A stretch of 22,475 bases of DNA, from contig CAJODU010000014.1 of assembly GCA_905233325.1 (NCBI GenBank), forward strand, positions 11,168 to 33,642. Direction: 5' to 3'. Positions 1-7,884 of the stretch are shown piece by piece (position 1 is the stretch's first letter; each line of letters opens with the position of its first letter). Both the position numbers and the translations under genes were made by a program. The stretch is from an uncultured Selenomonadaceae bacterium. GTDB lineage: Bacteria > Bacillota > Negativicutes > Selenomonadales > Selenomonadaceae. Below the pieces are notes generated by a model, which did no database searches, had not been told where the DNA came from, and saw only the letters and a list, made by a program, of their open reading frames with translations.

Positions 1-470
1 CTGATATTAGTTTTGTCGCTACCATTTATATAAAGTTGTGCCGTCTGAACGGCAAAATTTCTTTCATACTGATTTTTAACAAAACCACTGAGCAGAATTT
101 TGTCTTCAACCATTTTTACTTTGACAAAAGGAAGACCTATCGCCTTTTCAATGAGTTTAGCCCGTCCTTTGTCCTCTTGAGAAACGCCGATATTATATTC
201 AAAACGTTCACCGTTGACTGTCCAGACAAAAAGGGTAGTGGTTCCGGCTTTTTTGGCGACAATAAGAAATTCATTATTTGATGCAGGTATTTGAACAACA
301 TTAGCAATTTCGGGATCACCTATAGCAACGCGCTTTATGGGCTTAGGCATAGACATATAATGCGATGTACTAATATCCAAACTTAAAAATTTTCCTTCTG
401 CCGAAACAGGAGATATAGTTGAAGAATAAATTGCCAAGCCTAAACATAGTGCTTTAAAAAACTTTTTCAC
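1..470 (-). CDS. cpaC: Tad/Flp pilus secretin, CpaC/RcpA-like, N-terminal part (runs off left edge)
   Basis: Outer-membrane secretin through which a Tad/Flp pilus would exit. About 156 codons are visible. The GTG start at 470 is chosen because AAGGGG, formed by the last codons of cpaB, lies 5-8 nt upstream, and the next gene ends only 5 nt away. The N-terminus is a clear signal peptide: KKFFK, a hydrophobic stretch, then a likely cut after SPVSA (residue 24). The mature part begins with the short beta-rich domain typical of CpaC (MPKPIKRVAIGDPEIANV, AGTTTLFVW), followed by the start of a BON-like region (LIEKAIGLPFVKVKMVEDKILLSG, given in part as KVKMVEDKILLSG). The secretin pore domain lies outside the window. 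The link with cpaB immediately upstream supports the call. The presence of a secretin suggests an outer membrane. Family assignment is by recognition of sequence pattern, not by search. Confidence 0.85.
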   Translation of the reverse strand, partial: MKKFFKALCLGLAIYSSTISPVSAEGKFLSLDISTSHYMSMPKPIKRVAIGDPEIANVVQIPASNNEFLIVAKKAGTTTLFVWTVNGERFEYNIGVSQEDKGRAKLIEKAIGLPFVKVKMVEDKILLSGFVKNQYERNFAVQTAQLYINGSDKTNI

Positions 471-475
471 GTTTA

Positions 476-1471
476 TCACCCCTTACTGTCGTCTTTACCT
501 ACAATTTTATCACCTTGAATGATTTCAAAAGTTGGGGGAGCTTGTGGCACTGACGCGGTGGGCAAGGAAGGCAAGGGAACAGACGGTACATCTGCTGCAA
601 CCGGAGTAGAGGGAGGGGCGGGGGTTGAAGTGACGGGAGCGGTAGAGGGCTTTTCAATGGCGTACATTGTATAGTCGACTTCTTCTACGGACGTATCAAT
701 GGGATTGGTCGGACGCAGTGCCAGATAAATTTCACCCAGTGCCGCGGCGGAAACGATTTCCATTGCCTGCCGGGGCGTTAATGCCAAAGTAGCTATATTA
801 GGGTCTTCCGACTCTTGTGGTGAATCACTATCACCGTTTCTGTCAACCTTTGAGGGTGAATTTCCATTTGATGATTTTACTGATGAATCGGCAGCAGTAT
901 CAACCGCTTGCTTGTTTATACTCAACAATAAAACATTTTGCAAAATCAATCTGCTGTTGGCAGTCTGTTCATTTCTTTGCACGAGAATCACATCTACATA
1001 ATCTCCGGCCTTTGCAAATCCTGCAACGCCCGTAACATTTCCTATTCCAACGGATACCGCTCGACAATCTTTTGGAATGGTATCTACAAAACCGTTGGGA
1101 AGAGCTTCTGTATAAATTTTTTGCTCTGTAACAATGTCTCCGGCATACATAGTAACCCCTGCATATTTTCCTACGATAGGATGAAGGCTGCTAATTGCTC
1201 CCTCCGGCACTAAATCAGCGGGCATTTCTTTAACTTGCAGCAAATCAGTCGTGAAAATAGAATTTGCAGCAATGTCAGATTTTACCACTACAACATTTTG
1301 CATTTCGATTTCCGATTGTGCGGCAGTTTGAGTCTCCTCTGTTTCGTTTTTTGTCAACGCAGAAAAGAGAAGATAGACTGACAAGAACATAATAACTGTT
1401 GCGCCGCCTGCTAACATAAAAATCTGACGCGGACGTAAATCATTAAGAAAATCAAGTATTTTGGAAAACAT
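476..1471 (-). CDS. cpaB: Flp pilus assembly protein CpaB (SAF domain, RcpC-type)
   Basis: Periplasmic assembly factor of the Tad pilus, thought to cooperate with the secretin encoded next. The 331 residues show an N-terminal anchor (about 17-38), a SAF domain (about 59-119, with the pattern ANSIFTTDLLQVKEMPADLV and VGKYAGVTMYAGDIV), then the CpaB/RcpC domain (about 137-254, with AVSVGIGNVTGVAGFAKAGD and YVDVILV). A Ser/Asn/Asp-rich insert (about 193-223) interrupts the second domain. A Pro/Val/Ala-rich tail (about 276-313) follows, of a kind that often spans periplasm or cell wall. The ATG at 1471 has only a weak site (AAGAGAGTGAT) upstream. It lies 40 nt after the sensor gene and 5 nt before cpaC on the same strand, so the three probably share a transcript. 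The low-complexity insert and tail are longer than I would expect for a minimal CpaB. Confidence 0.9.
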   Translation of the reverse strand: MFSKILDFLNDLRPRQIFMLAGGATVIMFLSVYLLFSALTKNETEETQTAAQSEIEMQNVVVVKSDIAANSIFTTDLLQVKEMPADLVPEGAISSLHPIVGKYAGVTMYAGDIVTEQKIYTEALPNGFVDTIPKDCRAVSVGIGNVTGVAGFAKAGDYVDVILVQRNEQTANSRLILQNVLLLSINKQAVDTAADSSVKSSNGNSPSKVDRNGDSDSPQESEDPNIATLALTPRQAMEIVSAAALGEIYLALRPTNPIDTSVEEVDYTMYAIEKPSTAPVTSTPAPPSTPVAADVPSVPLPSLPTASVPQAPPTFEIIQGDKIVGKDDSKG

Positions 1472-1487
1472 TATATCACTCTCTTAA

Positions 1488-1499
1488 ATATTGCAATAT
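1488..1499. promoter_or_regulatory. 12-bp palindrome between sensor gene and cpaB
   Basis: ATATTGCAATAT is a perfect palindrome in the 40-nt gap between the GGDEF-type gene and cpaB. No -35/-10 pair is convincing around it. It could be a weak hairpin or a protein site; in AT-rich spacer DNA it may also be chance. Confidence 0.25.
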
Positions 1500-1511
1500 A
1501 TTGACTACATT

Positions 1512-3086
1512 TTATAATTTGGTGTAATATCTGTCACGACCTTCAAGTTTGGCCTTGGAAAGAGCCTCGCGAGCAAAATTAAGAACTGTGTTATAAGAAT
1601 ATCCGTCTTGAGGAAATAGGGCAATACCTATACTTGCGGTAATTTCTACCGGCTTATCGTCCAAAACGAGTGAACGGGCAACATTATTTATATGTTTAGC
1701 TTTTCGCAAAATATCTGCTGTATCTGAAATTTGATCAGCTATAACTATAAATTCATTAGCCTCCAACCTGCCGACACAATCCAACGGACGGAAACATTTT
1801 TTCAACCTTTGAGCAAACTCAAGCAAAACCCTATCTCCATAGAGATGTCCAAGTTTTCTATTCAGATCCTTAAAATTATCCAACTCAATCAAGTAAAATA
1901 CTATGTAATCGAAGGCTTTTTCTATATTTCCGCGTTGTTTCACCTTCTTATTGAAGAGAAATTCTACTGTATCCTTAGTGTATAGATTTGTAAGAGTGTC
2001 ACGCTCTGTCTCTTGTTTATAAGTATCACGTTCAAAACGCATTTCGTTGAGGACTTGTGCCAATTCTTCAACTTCATCATTTGAGGCAACATTTAAATTT
2101 TCCATTTTTACATCATCAGACACTTTTTTCGCACTGATGAGGACTTCTTGTATAGGTTTAGCCGTTTTTTGGGAGAAACGGAACGCCATAAAGCTGATCA
2201 ATAATAAGCAAAATATCCCTACTGCTGCCATCTTTGCTATCTCCATATTCACTGTATCAAAAATGTACTTGTAAGGATAAACGATTATTATAGGCCAGTT
2301 GGTAAGAGAATTTCTCTTGTAGCCAATCAGTGAATCAACACCGTTCACTTCACTGCGCACAACACCAAAAACGCCTGACATCGCTTGAGATACAATTTGA
2401 TAAGGTACAGGTAAATTCTTTTTATCTGTACTGCCAAACAAGTCTTTGTTGGTATAAGCTAGTATATTTCCGTCACGATCCACCATAATTATTGAATTTT
2501 TTTCATCTGATATGGAACTTACAAAATTTTGCATTTCTGTAGTTACAAAATTTCTTTGCAACATTCCGATTACTTGATAATTATTATCTTTGATTGGAAC
2601 TTCCAAAACGATAATATTTTCACCCGTTGACATACTGTTAATCAAGTTGGATACATAATCTCTTCCCCTCATTGATTGCCGAAAGTGTTCTCGCTTGGTT
2701 ACATTGACTAAAGGTTCATTGTCGGTACGCAGTAACTGTTGCCCGTCGCCGCCTGTCAATGCCATCATGTTGCCGTCTTTGAAAATCCAATTTGTATCAT
2801 TCATTATCTGCATTGTAAGCTGCTCTTGTAATTTGTCACGAGATGCAACATATTGCTGCAAGATGGGATTAACTGCTGTAGCATGAAGGACATGAAAATT
2901 TTTTTCCAGACGATCCGTGACATAATTATCAATAACAGTAGTTTTCATCCACATATCAGTTTTGGCGTCTTCCTCTAATTGTTCAACTCTGATAAAGCCG
3001 GTGACAACAAGGACTATGAGAAGAGGAAGGGCACCAATTAAAATAAATAACCAAAATAATCTGCTTCTGAGATTTTTCCTACTCAT
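1512..3086 (-). CDS. Membrane sensor, dCache-HAMP-degenerate GGDEF
   Basis: Inner-membrane signalling protein of 524 residues. In order: TM1 (about 10-32), a large extracytoplasmic Cache-like sensor (about 35-270, with the features QQLLRTDNEPLVNVTKREHF and IIMVDRDGNILAYTN), TM2 (about 285-304), a HAMP linker (about 305-355) and a GGDEF domain (about 365-524). The fold markers of GGDEF are present (IELDNFKDLNRKLGHLYGD, ITASIGIALFPQDG), but the signature loop reads EANEF (residues 442-446) instead of GG[DE]EF, so cyclase activity is unlikely. The RxxD inhibitory site RPLD (433-436) is intact, with exactly five residues before the loop as in active family members. This combination fits a c-di-GMP receptor. 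I place the start at ATG 3086, 8 nt from AGAGG, rather than the adjoining GTG at 3089. It lies upstream of the pilus genes and probably controls or is co-expressed with them. Confidence 0.88.
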   Translation of the reverse strand: MSRKNLRSRLFWLFILIGALPLLIVLVVTGFIRVEQLEEDAKTDMWMKTTVIDNYVTDRLEKNFHVLHATAVNPILQQYVASRDKLQEQLTMQIMNDTNWIFKDGNMMALTGGDGQQLLRTDNEPLVNVTKREHFRQSMRGRDYVSNLINSMSTGENIIVLEVPIKDNNYQVIGMLQRNFVTTEMQNFVSSISDEKNSIIMVDRDGNILAYTNKDLFGSTDKKNLPVPYQIVSQAMSGVFGVVRSEVNGVDSLIGYKRNSLTNWPIIIVYPYKYIFDTVNMEIAKMAAVGIFCLLLISFMAFRFSQKTAKPIQEVLISAKKVSDDVKMENLNVASNDEVEELAQVLNEMRFERDTYKQETERDTLTNLYTKDTVEFLFNKKVKQRGNIEKAFDYIVFYLIELDNFKDLNRKLGHLYGDRVLLEFAQRLKKCFRPLDCVGRLEANEFIVIADQISDTADILRKAKHINNVARSLVLDDKPVEITASIGIALFPQDGYSYNTVLNFAREALSKAKLEGRDRYYTKL

Positions 3087-3125
3087 CACAAACGCCTCTA
3101 TAACTCACAAATTAAACAGTATCAT

Positions 3126-3154
3126 ATTTTACTGTATAGTATACAATTTGTCAA
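3126..3154 (-). promoter_or_regulatory. Sigma-A-type promoter of sensor/Tad pilus genes
   Basis: Reading the minus strand: -35 TTGACA (3154-3149), 17-nt spacer, -10 TAAAAT (3131-3126). Transcription would start near 3119 and give a short leader before the start at 3086. Confidence 0.8.
3133..3145. promoter_or_regulatory. Inverted repeat in the promoter spacer (operator candidate)
   Basis: TGTATA-G-TATACA is a perfect 6-bp inverted repeat with a single central base. It fills most of the spacer between -35 and -10 of the sensor promoter, where a bound repressor would block RNA polymerase or a MerR-like factor could act. The regulator is not identifiable from the window. Confidence 0.5.
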
Positions 3155-3160
3155 GTTATA

Positions 3161-3169
3161 CCCCCCCCC
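3161..3169. repeat. Nine-base C homopolymer upstream of the -35
   Basis: Nine consecutive C (G on the transcribed strand) lie 6 nt upstream of the -35 of the sensor promoter. The surrounding DNA is AT-rich, so the tract stands out. Homopolymers of this length can change by slippage. The remaining intergenic DNA from 3170 to 3271 shows no gene and no riboswitch I can recognise. Confidence 0.7.
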
Positions 3170-3271
3170 TGCGATTCGCTTATTCCTTATAATAGCCCCT
3201 TTTTTCAACATTATATCACATTCATAAAATTTTTTTAAACGCTACTCAAAAGTATGCTTTTTCCTCGCCAC

Positions 3272-3300
3272 TTGACAATTTCAATCTCTTTGTTTATCAT
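3272..3300 (+). promoter_or_regulatory. Sigma-A-type promoter of ileS
   Basis: TTGACA (3272-3277), 17-nt spacer, TATCAT (3295-3300). The start site would be near 3307, leaving a leader of about 40 nt, too short for a T-box. A perfect TATAAT at 3301-3306 has a 23-nt spacer and is less likely to be the -10. Confidence 0.75.
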
Positions 3301-3345
3301 TATAATACTAATATATCTCCATAGTCGTTAAGAGGAGTGAATTAA

Positions 3346-6300
3346 TTGTATAGTAAAGTAGATACTAATTTGAATTTTGCAAGCCGCGAGAAAGAAGTTG
3401 AAGATTTTTGGAAAGAGCGGGATATTGCCAACAAGGCTATAGAGCAGCGTGAGGGTTGCCCTGATTATACATTTTACGACGGTCCGCCGACTGCAAACGG
3501 TCAACCGCATATCGGGCATGTCTTGACGCGTGTCATCAAGGATCTCTTCCCGCGCTATCAATCAATGAAGGGCAAGAAAGTCCTCCGCAAGGCGGGCTGG
3601 GACACTCACGGTCTGCCGGTTGAGATTGAGGTCGAAAAGTTGATCGGAATCAGCGGCAAGGAACAGATTGAGGAATATGGCATTGAGCCATTTATCAAGA
3701 AGTGCCGCGAGTCCGTTTGGAAGTATAAGGGAATGTGGGAGGAGTTCAGCGGCGTTGTCGGTTTCTGGGCGGATATGGATCACCCCTACATCACCTACGA
3801 AAATGATTATATTGAGTCTTGCTGGTGGGCGTTGAAACAGATTTTTGACAAGGGTCTTCTCTACAAAGGTCATAAAGTTGTTCCCTATTGCCCACGCTGT
3901 GGTACTCCGCTTTCCTCTCACGAGGTCGCTCAAGGCTACAAGGACGTTAAGGAACGCTCCGCAATGGTCAAGTTCAAAGTCAAAGATGAAGACGCCTACT
4001 TCCTTGCGTGGACTACTACACCTTGGACTTTGCCTTCAAATCTCGGACTCTGCGTCAATGCTAAGGTTGATTACGTCAAAATCAAAGTCGCCGATACCGT
4101 CTACATTTTAGCTGAGGCACTCGTCGATTCTGCCTTCGACGGCATTGAGGGGGAGCGTACAATCCTTGAAAAGTTCAAAGGTGCGGATCTTGAAGGCAAA
4201 GAGTACGATCCGCTCTACCCCTTCGCTGATGAGATAGTCGCAAAGAGTGGCAAGAAGGCCTTCTATGTTGTCTGTGATGATTATGTCACCACTGAGGACG
4301 GCACCGGAATTGTCCACATTGCCCCTGCTTTCGGTGAGGACGACAACCGCGTCTGCCGCAAGTATGATATACCATTTGTGCAGTTCGTTGACGGCAAGGG
4401 CAACATGACTAAAGAGACTTACTGGGAAGGCACTTTTGTTAAAGACGCCGATCCTCTGATCCTCGACGACCTCAAGAAGAGCGGCAAACTTCTCAAAGCT
4501 CCCAAGTTTGAGCACAGTTACCCGCATTGCTGGAGATGTGACACGCCGCTGATCTACTACGCCCGTGAGTCGTGGTTCATCAAGATGACGGCTGTCCGTG
4601 ATGATCTCCTCAAGAATAATGATACTGTTAACTGGATCCCGCCTTCGATTGGTAAAGGTCGCTTTGGTGACTGGCTGGAGCATGTGCAGGATTGGGGAAT
4701 CAGTCGCAATCGTTACTGGGGTACGCCGCTGAATATCTGGCAGTGTGAATGTGGTCACCTTCATTCAATCGGATCAATCGAAGAGCTCAAGTCTCTCTCA
4801 AAGAATTGCCCTGATGATATTGAGTTGCACCGCCCTTACGTCGACAATGTTACCATTGAGTGTCCGAAATGTCACAAAGAAATGCACCGCGTCCCCGAAG
4901 TCATTGACTGTTGGTTTGACAGCGGTGCAATGCCCTTTGCTCAATGGCACTATCCATTTGAGAATAAAGATATATTTGAGGAGAGATTCCCTGCGGACTT
5001 CATCAGTGAGGCGGTCGATCAGACTCGCGGCTGGTTCTATTCGCTTATGGCTATCTCCACGCTGCTCTTCAACAAGTCGCCGTTCAAGAATTGCATAGTC
5101 CTCGGACATGTGCAGGACAAGGACGGGCAGAAGATGAGCAAGTCAAAGGGCAATGCCGTCAACCCGATGGACGAGCTCCGCGCACACGGTGCTGACGCCA
5201 TTCGCTGGTATTTCTACTCCAACTCTGCACCGTGGCTGCCAAATCGTTATCACGCCGGTGCCGTCGAAGAATGTCAGCGTAAATTTATGGGAACGCTCTG
5301 GAATACTTACGCCTTCTTTGTCCTCTACGCCAATATCGACAACTTCGACGCCACAAAGTATACCCTTGACTACGACAAGCTCGGCGTTATGGATAAATGG
5401 TGCCTCTCCCGTCTCAACACCACCGTCAAGACCGTCGACGACTGCCTGACGAACTACAAGGTCACCGAGAGTGCCAAGGCTCTGCAAGATTTCGTTGAGG
5501 AACTCTCCAACTGGTATGTTCGCAGAAGTCGTGCGAGATTCTGGGCTAAGGGTATGGAGCAGGATAAGATTAACGCCTATATGACGCTCTACACCGCACT
5601 TGTCACCCTTGCCAAGATCGCCGCGCCGCTTGTTCCGTTCATCACCGAGAGCATTTACCGCAACCTCGTCTGCTCAATCGACAAGACCGCGCCGGAATCA
5701 GTTCACCTCTGCGATTATCCTGCTGCTGATGAGTCAATGATTGACGCTGATCTTGAGAAGAATATGGAGCTTGTCCTTGAGATCGTTGTGCTTGGTCGTG
5801 CAGCGAGGAATGAGACTAACCTCAAAAATCGTCAACCGCTTGCTGAAATGTTTGTCAAGGCTCCCGACACCCTCCCTGACTTCTTCGTTGAGATCATTGC
5901 CGATGAGCTTAATGTCAAGCGTGTTGAGTTCAAAGACAATATGGACGAGTTCATCAGCTACATCATCAAGCCTAACTTCAGAGTGCTCGGCAAGAAGGTC
6001 GGCAAGGCTATGAAAGAGGTTAAGGCCGCACTTGATACTATCGACGCCGCTGCTGCCAAGTCTTCCCTCGACAAGAGCGGTGAGTTTAAATTGACACTCA
6101 GCACCGGCGAAGAGGTGACGCTGACAAATGAGGACGTTGAGATTAGCATGACGCAGAGTGAGGGATTCAACTGCCAAAAGTACGGCGAAGTCACTATTGC
6201 ACTGTCAACGACGCTCACCCCTGCACTCATTGAGGAGGGATTTGTCCGCGAGATCATCAGCAAAGTTCAGACTATGCGCCGTGACAGCAACTTTGAGGTT

Positions 6301-6480
6301 ATGGACAGGATCACCCTCAGCGTCTCCGGCAATGCTAAGCTGGAGGACATCATCAAACGCAACGAGGACGAGATCAAGCACATTGTCCTTGCCGATATTA
6401 TCGAATATGGCAAACCCGCCGACAATGCCAAGGAATGGAACATCAACGGCGAGAATATCACCTTCAGCATAACCAGATAA
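3346..6480 (+). CDS. ileS: Isoleucyl-tRNA synthetase, long (type 2-like) form
   Basis: Charges tRNA-Ile with isoleucine in the cytoplasm. 1,044 residues, longer than the roughly 920-940 of the common bacterial type 1 enzyme and in the range of type 2 IleRS. Class I signatures: HIGH (55-58, in GQPHIGHVLT) and KMSKS (596-600). The CP1 editing domain shows WTTTPWTLPSNLGL (from about 222). Cysteine pairs CPRCGTPLSSHE, CWRCDTPL and CPKCHKEM look like zinc ribbons. The anticodon-binding domain follows (NWYVRRSRARFW). The C-terminal region is the type 2-like extension. The start is TTG at 3346, 8 nt after AGGAG (3333-3337); the reading MYSKVDTNLNFASREKEV matches the usual N-terminus and no ATG alternative exists. 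It has its own promoter, and its TAA stop is directly followed by the stop of the converging gene. Confidence 0.97.
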   Translation: MYSKVDTNLNFASREKEVEDFWKERDIANKAIEQREGCPDYTFYDGPPTANGQPHIGHVLTRVIKDLFPRYQSMKGKKVLRKAGWDTHGLPVEIEVEKLIGISGKEQIEEYGIEPFIKKCRESVWKYKGMWEEFSGVVGFWADMDHPYITYENDYIESCWWALKQIFDKGLLYKGHKVVPYCPRCGTPLSSHEVAQGYKDVKERSAMVKFKVKDEDAYFLAWTTTPWTLPSNLGLCVNAKVDYVKIKVADTVYILAEALVDSAFDGIEGERTILEKFKGADLEGKEYDPLYPFADEIVAKSGKKAFYVVCDDYVTTEDGTGIVHIAPAFGEDDNRVCRKYDIPFVQFVDGKGNMTKETYWEGTFVKDADPLILDDLKKSGKLLKAPKFEHSYPHCWRCDTPLIYYARESWFIKMTAVRDDLLKNNDTVNWIPPSIGKGRFGDWLEHVQDWGISRNRYWGTPLNIWQCECGHLHSIGSIEELKSLSKNCPDDIELHRPYVDNVTIECPKCHKEMHRVPEVIDCWFDSGAMPFAQWHYPFENKDIFEERFPADFISEAVDQTRGWFYSLMAISTLLFNKSPFKNCIVLGHVQDKDGQKMSKSKGNAVNPMDELRAHGADAIRWYFYSNSAPWLPNRYHAGAVEECQRKFMGTLWNTYAFFVLYANIDNFDATKYTLDYDKLGVMDKWCLSRLNTTVKTVDDCLTNYKVTESAKALQDFVEELSNWYVRRSRARFWAKGMEQDKINAYMTLYTALVTLAKIAAPLVPFITESIYRNLVCSIDKTAPESVHLCDYPAADESMIDADLEKNMELVLEIVVLGRAARNETNLKNRQPLAEMFVKAPDTLPDFFVEIIADELNVKRVEFKDNMDEFISYIIKPNFRVLGKKVGKAMKEVKAALDTIDAAAAKSSLDKSGEFKLTLSTGEEVTLTNEDVEISMTQSEGFNCQKYGEVTIALSTTLTPALIEEGFVREIISKVQTMRRDSNFEVMDRITLSVSGNAKLEDIIKRNEDEIKHIVLADIIEYGKPADNAKEWNINGENITFSITR

Positions 6481-7866
6481 CTACTTCGTGTAACCTGCGT
6501 TGCTCTGCCACATGTAGTTTGTCTCCTCCGCTCTTGATTTGTGATATGAGTGGAAGTCCAGCAAGGCTCGCTTGAACTCACTGCCGGACTGCACCGGCTC
6601 AATCCTTGACGTTGGGAATTGCTTTCTAATATCTTTGAGAGTAACGTCATCAAGAAAAATATCCTCACCGCTGCGAAGGGCAGATTCGGGAATCAATACA
6701 CCGTCACGCTCTCCGTCAACGGCTTTCAGAGCGTTAATAATATCCACACCGGTCAAAAGACCTGACACATTCACAGTACTGCCGAAGTACTCATTGACAA
6801 CCGGCAGCACGCGGACAGTCAGGTTTTTTTGTTGATTCATTGCCTCATCAGCAAGGGCACGGAGGACGGGAGCTATAGAAGTTCCGGCAATCACGTCAAG
6901 GTGAATGGGATCCTTGTATTCGCTGTTGATAGTCTCCTCAGTCTGCCAGTCAGATATGAATGAGCGAGTAAGGCCGATTCCATTGTCAAGCTGTGGGAAG
7001 TCATCATAATATTCTTCGGGCGGTATATCGCGACCGGCAAGAAAGTAGAACTCATCACCCAGATAGATGAAAGTCTTGCCGGTCTCCAGACGGAGTTTCT
7101 CCTGCCACCGACTCACCTGCTCAATGACTTCACCGGCACCGGCACGGTCAAACTGTTTCAATGGGAACTTGTCACGCCTGTGCTTGGTGATACCGACGGG
7201 GACAATCGCGAGTGACAGGACATTAGGGCGGCGGTTGACAAGGTCGCTGATTGTCCTCTCCAGCTCCTCACCGTCGTTGAGATCCGCGCAGAGGACAACT
7301 TGAGTGTGATACTCTACACCGGCAGCCTCCAGCTTATCAAGGTGTTCGTTGATACTCGCGGCGAGAGGTGTCCGCAACATCTTGACTCTGAGATCGGGAT
7401 TAGTAGTATGCACAGATACAAACAGCGGAGAGAGGTGGAATTGCTCAATCCGCTTGTAGTCGTTATCTTTGAGATTAGTCAAGGTGATGAAGTTGCCGTA
7501 GAGGAAGGACATTCTGTAATCATCATCTTTAATCGAAAGAGTCCGTCGCATTGCAGGGGCAATCATATCGACGAAACAGAATACGCAATGATTCTTGCAG
7601 CGTTGAATACCGTCAAATACCGCAGATTCAAACTCAACGCCAAGTTCCTCGTCAACGTCCTTGTCGAAGGCAATAATCTCACGCTCACCGTCAGGGTGCT
7701 CAACTAAAAGTTCAATCTCCTCATCTGCAAGCTCAAAACTCAAATCTATAATATCGCGCAGCTTTTGACCATTGACTTCGATTATCGAATCACCGGCTTT
7801 AAGTTCAAGCTCCTCAGCGAGGCTGTCCGGCTGCACTCTTATAATTTTTCCTTTATAAACTTTCAC
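6481..7866 (-). CDS. DUF512 family protein: PDZ domain plus CX3CX2C (radical-SAM-like) motif
   Basis: 461 residues. The N-terminus is PDZ-like (about 1-65: IIRVQPDSLAEELELKAGD, SIIEVNGQKL). Next comes C90-KNH-C94-VF-C97, the CX3CX2C spacing of radical SAM iron-sulfur sites, followed by DMIAPAMRRTLSIKDDDYRM and SFLYGNFITLTNL. The C-terminal DUF512 region includes LGDEFYFLAGRDIPPEEYYD and the DVIAGTSIAPVL and FGSTVNVSGLLTG stretches. The family is widespread in Firmicutes and Cyanobacteria, and its reaction is not established to my knowledge. Start GTG at 7866 behind GGAGG, 18 nt after A1 ends, so it is probably co-transcribed with the membrane-protein array or from the promoter before A1. Its TAG stop occupies 6481-6483, directly touching the ileS stop. 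GC content is like the conserved flanks, not like the array. Confidence 0.9.
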   Translation of the reverse strand: MKVYKGKIIRVQPDSLAEELELKAGDSIIEVNGQKLRDIIDLSFELADEEIELLVEHPDGEREIIAFDKDVDEELGVEFESAVFDGIQRCKNHCVFCFVDMIAPAMRRTLSIKDDDYRMSFLYGNFITLTNLKDNDYKRIEQFHLSPLFVSVHTTNPDLRVKMLRTPLAASINEHLDKLEAAGVEYHTQVVLCADLNDGEELERTISDLVNRRPNVLSLAIVPVGITKHRRDKFPLKQFDRAGAGEVIEQVSRWQEKLRLETGKTFIYLGDEFYFLAGRDIPPEEYYDDFPQLDNGIGLTRSFISDWQTEETINSEYKDPIHLDVIAGTSIAPVLRALADEAMNQQKNLTVRVLPVVNEYFGSTVNVSGLLTGVDIINALKAVDGERDGVLIPESALRSGEDIFLDDVTLKDIRKQFPTSRIEPVQSGSEFKRALLDFHSYHKSRAEETNYMWQSNAGYTK

Positions 7867-7884
7867 TAAAATCCTCCAAAACCA

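Noticed and set aside
36..281. Plus-strand ORFs in the cpaC/cpaB region (36-281, 817-1035, 938-1213)
   Set aside because: Antisense to the recognisable pilus genes and without family features.
3301..3306. Perfect TATAAT as the ileS -10
   Set aside because: It would need a 23-nt spacer from TTGACA; TATCAT at 3295-3300 gives 17.
3170..3345. T-box riboswitch upstream of ileS
   Set aside because: The predicted leader from the promoter at 3272-3300 is only about 40 nt, and no T-box core (GGTGG-type) or terminator hairpin is visible.
4108..4764. Long open frame on the minus strand inside ileS (also 5734-6177 and others)
   Set aside because: They lie antisense to a clearly conserved gene, have no ribosome site or family pattern, and result from its codon bias.
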